Positions 1 to 5,715 of a stretch of 7,519 bases of DNA are shown piece after piece. How positions within the stretch are numbered: the stretch's first letter is position 1; each line of letters opens with the position of its first letter. The position numbers were made by a program, and so were the translations under genes. The notes below the pieces were generated by a model that saw only the letters and a program-made list of their open reading frames with translations, searched no databases and was not told the DNA's origin. The stretch is from CAJXCL01 sp964394335 (GTDB lineage: Bacteria > Nitrospinota > Nitrospinia > CAJXCL01): positions 1-7,519 of the forward strand of contig CAYMVZ010000112.1 of NCBI GenBank assembly GCA_964394335.1. Reading direction: 5' to 3'.

Positions 1-7
1 AAAAAAG

Positions 8-81
8 TGGCGGTGCAGGGAATTGAACCCCGGACACTACGGATATGAGCCGTATGCTCTAACCATCTGAGCTACACCGCC
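8..81 (-). tRNA. tRNA-Met (CAT), elongator type
   Basis: The minus strand folds into a complete 74-base cloverleaf: acceptor GGCGGTG/CACCGCC, D arm GCTC/GAGC, anticodon stem TACGG/CCGTA with loop CTCATAT, five-base variable loop, T stem CGGGG/CCCTG (one G-T pair) and discriminator A at position 8. The anticodon CAT is at 45-47. The first acceptor pair is G-C, so this is not the initiator tRNA, which has an unpaired first position. The acceptor start, D arm and anticodon stem closely resemble the Bacillus elongator tRNA-Met as I remember it. Positions 4 and 5 are G, which lacks the TilS signature of tRNA-Ile2. CCA is not encoded, so a CCA-adding enzyme is needed. Six T residues follow one base after the 3' end on the minus strand (1-6), possibly part of a terminator cut by the window edge. 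Confidence 0.95.
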
Positions 82-109
82 ATTATATGATTTTTTTATG
101 CAAAGTTTT

Positions 110-139
110 ATTATTACATGATGGAGAGCAAAACCTCAA
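110..139 (-). promoter_or_regulatory. Candidate sigma-70 promoter for tRNA-Met
   Basis: On the minus strand TTGAGG (134-139, 4 of 6 matches to the -35 consensus) and AATAAT (110-115, 5 of 6 to the -10 consensus) are separated by 18 bases. A start about seven bases further on would give a leader of roughly 20 bases before the tRNA. The 82-197 gap is AT-rich and holds nothing else I can support. A perfect TATAAT abuts the tRNA's 5' end, but it is too close to serve the mature tRNA. This is a consensus match only. Confidence 0.35.
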
Positions 140-197
140 TATTATTTTAGATTGGGTATTTGCGAAATTTTGAGATGTTTAGCTGAAATTAGTGTTT

Positions 198-1043
198 TTA
201 AGAAAGGGATTTAGCGCAGCGGAACCCATATATGTTTAATTTTACGTCAGGATAGTTTCTAATTCTTTTCGAAGTCGAGACATTGTAGATTTTATTTACC
301 CATGAGCCTCCCCGCAGGACTTTATAAGTGCCTGATTTTGGTCCCCGTGGATTTATTTCCGGGCTGTTCGTATAGTATTCAGGATCAAACCAATCCTGGC
401 ACCATTCCCAAACGTTCCCTGCCATGTTGAATACCTTATAAGGACTTCTCCCCAAAAAGAAACTATCAACTGGTGAAGTGTATTCAAAATTATCTGATGT
501 TCCATGGATGTTTAAGTAGATGGATTGATAAATATTTTTCCGATCGTTTCCCCATGGCCAGGTAAAACCTTCTATTCCTCTTGCTGCTTTTTCCCATTCT
601 GCCTCCGTTGGAAGCCTTTTATCAGCCCACTTGGCATAAGCGGCTGCTTCTTCCCAGCTTACTCCGACTACCGGGTGGTCAGGATCATTAAATCTATCGT
701 CATACCAGTATTTTGGAATAGGGTGTCCGGTTTCCTGGAGAAATATTTCATAGTCCCTGTTGCTTACTTCATACTTGTCGATAAAAAAACCATTAACATA
801 TACCTGGTGTGCCGGTTTTTCTTCTTCTGCCAAAGAATCGTCATTCCCCATTGCAAAATAACCATCAGGTACATATACCATGCCATCCGGAATTTCTATA
901 CCTTCCGGAACTTGGCTGATTTCAGAAGTTTCAGCTTCATCATAAATCATTATATCTTCTGTAAACTCTTCGGCAACAAGAGGGTAAGAGAATAAAACAA
1001 TAGTTACAAATAAAAAAAGAAATATTGTCGAATTAAATTTCAT
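198..1043 (-). CDS. Exported SUMF1/FGE-fold (formylglycine-generating-enzyme-like) protein
   Basis: This is a 281-residue protein. The ATG at 1043 is chosen because it begins a typical Sec signal peptide (Lys2, hydrophobic core 7-19, probable cleavage after L-V-A at 24) and has GGAGG upstream at 1055-1059; an in-frame TTG at 1100 would add 19 residues that spoil the signal. Residues about 55-278 form one complete FGE-sulfatase (SUMF1) domain: MVYVPDGYFAMG (55-66), DKYEVSNRDY (89-98), RLPTEAEWE (143-151), NMAGNVWEWC (206-215), LRGGSW and the closing GFRCA (273-277). Real formylglycine-generating enzymes carry two copper-binding cysteines just after GGS[FW]. Here that stretch reads V-N-K-I-Y-N-V and has none, so the oxidase reaction on sulfatases is unlikely. 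The fold is also used by non-oxidase proteins of many kinds, so the real role is unknown: a periplasmic or secreted binding or accessory protein is my inference. No Cys lipobox is present. It is 146 bases downstream of the PDZ-repeat lipoprotein gene and may share its transcript. Confidence 0.9.
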   Translation of the reverse strand: MKFNSTIFLFLFVTIVLFSYPLVAEEFTEDIMIYDEAETSEISQVPEGIEIPDGMVYVPDGYFAMGNDDSLAEEEKPAHQVYVNGFFIDKYEVSNRDYEIFLQETGHPIPKYWYDDRFNDPDHPVVGVSWEEAAAYAKWADKRLPTEAEWEKAARGIEGFTWPWGNDRKNIYQSIYLNIHGTSDNFEYTSPVDSFFLGRSPYKVFNMAGNVWEWCQDWFDPEYYTNSPEINPRGPKSGTYKVLRGGSWVNKIYNVSTSKRIRNYPDVKLNIYGFRCAKSLS

Positions 1044-1046
1044 AAA

Positions 1047-1083
1047 GCGGAGAACCTCCGCAACCGAATGGAGCTTCCGCTCC
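1047..1083 (-). promoter_or_regulatory. Tandem hairpins in the leader, one covering the ribosome binding site
   Basis: Read on the minus strand, the leader first has GGAGC-GGAA-GCTCC (1070-1083), a five-pair stem with a GNRA-type loop. It then has GCGGAG-GTT-CTCCGC (1047-1061), a perfect six-pair stem. The Shine-Dalgarno GGAGG (1055-1059), 11 bases before the ATG at 1043, is mostly inside the second stem. A competing pairing exists: GAAGCTCC (1070-1077) can pair with GGAGGTTC (1052-1059) at seven of eight positions, which would break both small hairpins. In either fold the ribosome binding site is paired. The base pairing is read directly from the sequence; any regulatory use is inference. 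Confidence 0.45.
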
Positions 1084-1120
1084 TGTGAGCCAACAAACAA
1101 AACTTGTTCAGCTTTGCATA

Positions 1121-1153
1121 AGGCGCTGTAAAAAGGAAAAAATAACAGCGTCT
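1121..1153. repeat. Inverted repeat between the lipoprotein and SUMF1 genes
   Basis: The arms AGGCGCTGT (1121-1129) and ACAGCGTCT (1145-1153) form a nine-pair stem on the plus strand with one G-T pair, or six perfect pairs plus two beyond a mismatch on the minus strand, around a 15-base A-rich (plus) or T-rich (minus) loop. No T-run follows the stem in either direction: the eight T residues on the minus strand come before it. It is therefore not a standard intrinsic terminator. It could be a processing or mRNA-stabilising hairpin between the two genes. Confidence 0.4.
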
Positions 1154-1189
1154 AAAAAAAACAAGCTTTTACATAGTAATAGTATAAAA

Positions 1190-3604
1190 CTACATATCCC
1201 AAAATAATCCCCAGTTTTTTCTATTTAATACCCGGCTGTTTGTTTCTCCGCTGGAATAGCTGTCCACACCTTCTGCGTCTACATGCAGTCCGATACTTCC
1301 TGCTTCATGGAAAGAAGAAAAATTTCCTGAACCCGGACCGTTAGAAACATATTTGTCGTTTCCCTTGCGATCATACAATATTCCCATTCCTATCTCATTT
1401 CCGAACCCTTGAACGAGAACGCCTCCTTTATAAAAATCGTCACCATTGTTGTCTACTAGGACACCAATCCCAAAATCGTGTCCGCATCCCTGGCCTACAC
1501 CGAATGTAGAAACATAGTGGTCATTTCCTTTTTCGTCGATTAAAGTTCCGATTGAAAAATGTATGCCTGCCCCCTGAGAATACCTGCCGGATATGTAGAG
1601 ATCATCACCTGCTTCATCAACAAGGGCTCCAAAGGCATACCAGTAGCTTGCGCCCTGTCCGAAATAGTCGTTTATATAAATATCATTTCCATTCTGGTCA
1701 TATACCAGGCCTATTCCTCCGGATGATCCAACAGACGTATAGAAAGGTCGCAGTCCATAGCCAAACCCCTGGGCATTACTCTCTGTCGCATTTTCAGGGT
1801 CACGGAAATCAGGATATTTCCCTCCTGCGAACATATAATCCGAACCATCGGCTTCAATGATTCCTCCTATCCCTTTAGTAAAGCCAATGCCCTGTGCGTA
1901 ACGATCGGCCAGGTATCGATCGCTGCCTCCACTCTCTAAGATAAAACCAATGCCAAAAAGACCTAAACCCTGAACAGAGGATTTTCCGGAATATTGATCG
2001 TCCCCGTCAAGATCGATCAGAAATCCACTTCCTAAAATGCCGATACCCTGGGATAAATCCCGGGAAGTATAAAGATCATCTCCAGACAGGTCTATCAGAA
2101 TGCCTGTTCCCAGGATACCACTTCCTTGAGTGAAAGGTTGAGTGGATATGTATTTGTCATTTCCAGAAAGATCCACAAGAATAGAGATAGGATTCTTCCG
2201 TGTAGATGATCCCGCATTATTGTAGTAAATGTCGTCTCCCCCCAAATCAATAATAACTGCGCTATTTTCCCGGTAAATAGTTTGACCATGTCCACCGATG
2301 ATAATCCGTCCAATTTCTGTTTTTTTGTTTAGAATTACATCACCGGAAACGATGTCGGTTTGATCAATATCGGAAACAAAAAGTTTTTCTTTCGATATTT
2401 TGAGTTTTTTTAATCGTTCAATAGTATTTGCGTCAAAAGCGTGGAGCATAATCTGGCTGGAATAAAATAATTTTTTGTAATCTACTTTTAAAGCTAATTT
2501 TAAAAACCGAAGTAATTCTTTTTCTTCTTCATCGGATATTTCTTTGTCTGTTTCTTCATTGGTTTCCACAGTGGTGGACGGCAAGTAAATTTTTGAGTAT
2601 AAAAAAAGAAAATCCATTTCCTCTTTGGTTAATTTTGTAAATGCCTCCTGTCTAATGGAGGTGGCCTTTAGAAGGAGTTGCAGCAGGCTACCAAGAAAAG
2701 TATCTAAAGATAGCTCCGATGGAAATTTGAATAACTTGTTTGGTGAATAAGACACATCAATTTTTTTTGCCGTAAAATTTAATAGTCCGGAAAAATTTTG
2801 GTCAAACGTACTAAAATATTTTTTTAATTGACCTGTTAAATTACGAGTAAGGATAGGGGTATGTAGAGGATGGTTCAGGAGGTAGTTTACTTCTCCTAAT
2901 CGAAATGGATTATAGTTATTAGGATCAAAACGATAACTTACAATATCAGCGCTTTTCTTTTTAATCAAATCGGCCACTTCATAATAGTTGGATAACATTT
3001 GCTGTTGTTTTAAAGTTTTTTCAAGTAACGATTCCTTTGCAGGGATAGTGTTTGCCAGGTTTTTGTACTCTGCCATTGGGACGGCCGCTTTAGGCGTCTT
3101 CCCTAAACCCAGCTTAATATTTTTTAAAATTTTATTTCTTAGAATTGTTAAGGTTACGCTTGAACCAGGAGAATGCCGTTGAATTTCCCTTACAAATTCT
3201 CCAGAGAGGGAGGTGCCGGGGTGAGGCAAAATTGTTTTTTCATTTAGTTTAAGGATTATATCATCTTTTTTTAGCCCAAATTTTTCGGCTGGAGAGTTTT
3301 CAATGACATACTGAATCAAAAGTTGTTTTTCTTCAGTTTGCTTTTTTGTGCCATTTTTGTTGTCTTTTTCGATCAAGCTTACGCCAAGCCAACCTTTTTC
3401 AACTTTTCCACGGTTGTAGTCCGGGTTTTTAGAAGGTGGTTCTTTAATTGAAAATATCGAATTATAGTTTAAAGATTTTACATCTATATTTTTATTTGAG
3501 GGTAAAACAGTATCAAACCTTTCTTTTAATGAGGTTTTGCAACCTGAAAGAGAAAGTAAAACTATAACTGTAAATATTACAAAAAAAATAAGAGACTTTT
3601 TCAT
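1190..3604 (-). CDS. PDZ-domain lipoprotein with a C-terminal D-x-x-G-[DN]-D-x-Y repeat array
   Basis: This is an 804-residue protein from the ATG at 3604, which gives a clean N-terminus: M-K-K, hydrophobic core, then lipobox L-S-G-C with the lipidated Cys at 22. A TTG nine bases upstream is an alternative start. The residue after Cys is Lys, not Asp, so outer-membrane sorting is expected in a diderm. Residues about 71-168 are a PDZ domain (WLGVSL near 72, SPAEKFGLKKDDIILKLN near 104-121). No trypsin-like or other protease domain accompanies it. Residues about 175-450 are mainly helical, rich in Lys and Leu, with an acidic stretch at 347-363. Residues about 453-783 are twelve tandem repeats, described separately. 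The coding DNA for the repeats (about 1250-2250) looks clearly richer in G+C than that for the helical part, much of which follows from the Gly and Asp content. I do not recognise a named family. A likely role is a calcium-stabilised beta-solenoid scaffold or adhesin-like envelope lipoprotein, with the PDZ domain binding a partner's C-terminus; this is inference. Confidence 0.88.
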   Translation of the reverse strand: MKKSLIFFVIFTVIVLLSLSGCKTSLKERFDTVLPSNKNIDVKSLNYNSIFSIKEPPSKNPDYNRGKVEKGWLGVSLIEKDNKNGTKKQTEEKQLLIQYVIENSPAEKFGLKKDDIILKLNEKTILPHPGTSLSGEFVREIQRHSPGSSVTLTILRNKILKNIKLGLGKTPKAAVPMAEYKNLANTIPAKESLLEKTLKQQQMLSNYYEVADLIKKKSADIVSYRFDPNNYNPFRLGEVNYLLNHPLHTPILTRNLTGQLKKYFSTFDQNFSGLLNFTAKKIDVSYSPNKLFKFPSELSLDTFLGSLLQLLLKATSIRQEAFTKLTKEEMDFLFLYSKIYLPSTTVETNEETDKEISDEEEKELLRFLKLALKVDYKKLFYSSQIMLHAFDANTIERLKKLKISKEKLFVSDIDQTDIVSGDVILNKKTEIGRIIIGGHGQTIYRENSAVIIDLGGDDIYYNNAGSSTRKNPISILVDLSGNDKYISTQPFTQGSGILGTGILIDLSGDDLYTSRDLSQGIGILGSGFLIDLDGDDQYSGKSSVQGLGLFGIGFILESGGSDRYLADRYAQGIGFTKGIGGIIEADGSDYMFAGGKYPDFRDPENATESNAQGFGYGLRPFYTSVGSSGGIGLVYDQNGNDIYINDYFGQGASYWYAFGALVDEAGDDLYISGRYSQGAGIHFSIGTLIDEKGNDHYVSTFGVGQGCGHDFGIGVLVDNNGDDFYKGGVLVQGFGNEIGMGILYDRKGNDKYVSNGPGSGNFSSFHEAGSIGLHVDAEGVDSYSSGETNSRVLNRKNWGLFWDM
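1256..2248 (-). repeat. Twelve tandem protein repeats (25-31 residues, D-x-x-G-[DN]-D-x-Y ... Q-G-x-G)
   Basis: The motif's first residue falls at 453, 478, 505, 531, 557, 584, 636, 663, 690, 718, 745 and 776 of the 804-residue protein. Spacings are 25, 27, 26, 26, 27, 52, 27, 27, 28, 27 and 31. Examples are DLSGNDKY, DLSGDDLY, DLDGDDQY, DEAGDDLY and DNNGDDFY. Units 5 and 6 begin with Glu instead of Asp. Unit 6 is double length, with a Pro/Asp-rich insertion near 597-606, and ends SDYM instead of a regular D-x-Y. Most units continue with Q-G-x-G and a glycine-rich hydrophobic strand ending in I/V-D of the next unit. The last two units lack Q-G. About 26-27 residues suits one coil of a beta-solenoid. 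The acidic G-[DN]-D motif recalls RTX calcium-binding repeats, but RTX units are nine residues, so this is a different layout. Confidence 0.9.
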
Positions 3605-3630
3605 GCATTCCAATTTTCAATATTCTCTAA

Positions 3631-3659
3631 ATTATGTCAAATTTTTATGTTCTGGTAAA
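3631..3659 (-). promoter_or_regulatory. Candidate sigma-70 promoter for the PDZ-repeat lipoprotein gene
   Basis: On the minus strand TTTACC (3654-3659, 4 of 6) and CATAAT (3631-3636, 5 of 6) are separated by exactly 17 bases. The predicted transcript start is about 20 bases upstream of the ATG at 3604, giving a short leader. A TTGACA also occurs within the spacer/-10 stretch but has no well-placed -10. The ribosome binding site is weak: only a GGA five bases before the ATG. Confidence 0.45.
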
Positions 3660-3795
3660 AGTTTGAAAATTCTTTACAGTATATTAATTAAGATATTATA
3701 GTGCAGCATAGCCGCAAGATAACACTAAATGATTTAGGAGAAAAAAGACATAGGAAAATGGGATGCTGCAGGAGTTTCTTTAGGATATCGTATAA

Positions 3796-3868
3796 TGGGC
3801 CCACCAGGGATCGAACCTGGGACCTACCGGTTATGAGCCGGTGGCTCTACCATCTGAGCTATAGGCCC
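3796..3868 (-). tRNA. tRNA with CAT anticodon, probably tRNA-Ile2 (lysidine-modified, reads AUA)
   Basis: A complete 73-base cloverleaf lies on the minus strand: acceptor GGGCCTA/TGGGCCC (one T-G pair), D arm GCTC/GAGC, anticodon stem ACCGG/CCGGT with loop CTCATAA, T stem CCAGG/CCTGG, discriminator A at 3796. The anticodon CAT is at 3833-3835 and CCA is not encoded. Automatic tools often call such genes tRNA-Met. Three things favour tRNA-Ile2: the consecutive C4-G69 and C5-G68 pairs and A37-A38, which are recognition features known for E. coli TilS; a core of the form CGG-CTCATAA-CCG like Bacillus tRNA-Ile2; and a separate elongator tRNA-Met-like gene in the same window. It starts 45 bases after the rpoD stop with no convincing promoter or terminator between, so it may be processed from the dnaG-rpoD transcript. 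A T-run (3869-3875 on the minus strand) precedes the 5' end but has no proper stem before it. Confidence 0.93.
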
Positions 3869-3913
3869 AAAAAAATGCCGGCTTAAGCTGATACTGCAAA
3901 ATTCTATAATCTA

Positions 3914-5644
3914 TCAACTTTCAACAAAACAGCGTAATTTTTTGCTTCGACTCGGATGTCGCAGTTTTCTCAAGGCTTTGGCTTCAATCTGCCGAATTCT
4001 TTCCCGTGTAACATCGAAATCCTGACCTACCTCTTCAAGGGTGTGTTCAGAACCTAAACCGATCCCGAATCTCTTTCTAAGCACTTTTTCTTCTCTCGCA
4101 GCTAAAGTCGTAAGTATATTTGCTGTTTGATCTTTAAGGCCTAGTTTAACTACTGATGACAAAGGAGAAACAACTTTTTTGTCTTCAATAAAATCTCCAA
4201 GATGACTATTTTCTTCCTCTCCTATTGGAGTTTCAAGAGAAATAGGTTCTTTTGCTATTTTTAATACTTTTCTTACTTTATCTATTGGTAGTTCCATTCT
4301 TGCTCCTATTTCATCCGCTGTGGGTTCCCTGCCAACCTCTTGAACAAGCTGCCTGGAAGTCCTGATTAGTTTGTTAATTGTTTCTATCATATGAACAGGA
4401 ATTCTAATTGTTCTTGCCTGATCGGCAATAGCCCTTGTTATGGCTTGGCGAATCCACCATGTAGCGTAAGTACTAAATTTATATCCTCTCTGGTATTCAA
4501 ACTTATCTACAGCTTTCATCAGACCAATATTTCCTTCCTGAATTAAATCAAGAAATTGGAGTCCCCTGTTTGTGTACTTTTTTGCGATACTGACAACTAA
4601 CCTTAAATTTGCTTCGGCTAACTCCCTCTTGGAATATTTACTTTTTATTTTGCCGCTGTTAATAGATCGGATCATTTTTTTAAATTCTTTCTGGGAGATT
4701 CCAATTGTTTGTTCTATTTTTTTAATTTTGCGCTTTGCGCTTTTCTCTTTTTTCTCTAATGTAATAAACTCTTTTTTTGTTAATTTTCTATTATTTTTCA
4801 AAGAGAGATTCTTTTGTATTTTCCAGTTATTTGTAATTTTTTTTATTTCAGATATAGGTAGCCCCAGGTCGTTTTGAATTTCGTCGATAATTAGTTGATG
4901 TTCCTGAAAGTATTTAACATGTTTCTTGATTATCTCTACAAATGCATCTATTTGTTCACTGCATAGATTAATTTCATCAATCTTTGCTGCTATTTCTTTC
5001 CTGATTTTTTTTTGTTCGGTTTCTAATTTTGATTGGACTTTAGTTGACGGCAATTTCCCAAGTCCCGCATTAATTTTTGATAATTTAGCATTAAGTGGTT
5101 TTATCTTTTTTAAGATAGAAATTACGCGCTTATATTCTTGTTTTCCTTTCTTGCCGTTTGCTTCATCAAGGTCATTCCATTTTACGAAATACTGTATTGG
5201 AATCTCCTCGTTTTTAATTAAAGGTTCCATAAGGAGTAATTCAATAGTTGTAATTGGGCAGCAAATAACATGATCAACTACTTCCTTTTCTCCTTCTTCT
5301 ATCCTCTTCGCAATTTCAATTTCTCCTTCACGAGACAAAAGGGGTATGGTCCCCATTTCTCTTAAATAAAGTCTTACAGGATCGTCAATAGTTGAAATGC
5401 TGTCACTATCAAGATTACCCTTTACTGTGTCCGATTTTGATAAAGAGGCTTTTTTGCCTTTTGGTCTTGTATTTACAAGTTCTATATCCATTTCACCAAA
5501 AAGTACCATAATATCGTCGATTTGATCAGGTGAAACTACATCAGGAGGTAATGCACTATTTACCTGATCATAAGTAAGGTAACCTTTTTCTTTTCCAATA
5601 GTAATAAGCTGATTTATCTCTTCCACTTTATTTATTTTTTTCAT
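3914..5644 (-). CDS. rpoD: RNA polymerase primary sigma factor (sigma-70, RpoD)
   Basis: This is a 576-residue group 1 sigma factor, which directs RNA polymerase core to housekeeping promoters. Region 1.1 is present (about 1-58), which separates it from group 2 and alternative sigmas. Region 1.2 follows (about 86-120, DDPVRLYLREMG). Next is a long charged, Lys/Ile-rich non-conserved region (about 121-330), usual in proteobacterial RpoD. Region 2 is at about 338-412, with the core-binding and -10-binding segments ending in FSTYATWWIRQAITRAIADQ. Region 3 covers about 413-495 (TIRIPVHMIETINKL). Region 4 covers about 505-576, with the -35-binding helix-turn-helix HTLEEVGQDFDVTRERIRQI at 534-553. 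The ATG at 5644 gives the expected region 1.1 start. A GGGAG lies 15 bases upstream (5660-5664), further than ideal. It is 71 bases downstream of dnaG with the same orientation, the standard macromolecular-synthesis operon order; rpsU, if present, would lie beyond the window. No internal promoter in the gap was convincing. Confidence 0.98.
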   Translation of the reverse strand: MKKINKVEEINQLITIGKEKGYLTYDQVNSALPPDVVSPDQIDDIMVLFGEMDIELVNTRPKGKKASLSKSDTVKGNLDSDSISTIDDPVRLYLREMGTIPLLSREGEIEIAKRIEEGEKEVVDHVICCPITTIELLLMEPLIKNEEIPIQYFVKWNDLDEANGKKGKQEYKRVISILKKIKPLNAKLSKINAGLGKLPSTKVQSKLETEQKKIRKEIAAKIDEINLCSEQIDAFVEIIKKHVKYFQEHQLIIDEIQNDLGLPISEIKKITNNWKIQKNLSLKNNRKLTKKEFITLEKKEKSAKRKIKKIEQTIGISQKEFKKMIRSINSGKIKSKYSKRELAEANLRLVVSIAKKYTNRGLQFLDLIQEGNIGLMKAVDKFEYQRGYKFSTYATWWIRQAITRAIADQARTIRIPVHMIETINKLIRTSRQLVQEVGREPTADEIGARMELPIDKVRKVLKIAKEPISLETPIGEEENSHLGDFIEDKKVVSPLSSVVKLGLKDQTANILTTLAAREEKVLRKRFGIGLGSEHTLEEVGQDFDVTRERIRQIEAKALRKLRHPSRSKKLRCFVES

Positions 5645-5715
5645 AATTTATTTTTTGAACTCCCAATAGTATTTGCTGCTTTAAAATTAATATATATTTA
5701 ACAGACTAAAAAGGT

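Noticed and set aside
82..90. TATAAT directly before the tRNA-Met 5' end
   Set aside because: A -10 box here would start transcription inside the tRNA; the pair at 110-139 is better placed.
525..995. Plus-strand open frame of 156 codons
   Set aside because: It is antisense to the well-conserved SUMF1 domain, and its Phe/Cys-rich composition looks like a shadow frame.
1256..2248. Interpretation of the repeats as classic RTX toxin repeats
   Set aside because: RTX repeats are nine residues (GGxGxDxUx) in direct tandem; these units are about 26-27 residues, and the protein has a lipobox and PDZ domain, not a type I secretion layout.
1552..2313. Short frames on both strands inside the lipoprotein repeat region
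   Set aside because: The repeated DNA keeps alternative frames open; they have no recognisable domains and overlap a clear gene.
3725..3737. Palindrome CTAAATGATTTAG, considered as an operator or terminator
   Set aside because: It is AT-rich with only a one-base centre, has no T-run following it, and is not positioned over a promoter.
3702..3770. Inverted repeat TGCAGCAT / ATGCTGCA with a 53-base spacer
   Set aside because: Eight bases with a long spacer can occur by chance, there is no T-run or linked feature, and it is not at the end of a gene.
3701..3886. Plus-strand open frame of 61 codons overlapping the tRNA at 3796-3868
   Set aside because: Most of its translation (G-P-T-R-D-R-T-W-D-L-P) is the antisense of the tRNA, a well-known spurious protein prediction, and it has no independent support.
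4572..5273. Two plus-strand open frames opposite rpoD
   Set aside because: They are rich in Phe, Ile and Leu because they mirror the Lys/Glu-rich non-conserved region of the sigma factor; rpoD is unambiguous on the other strand.
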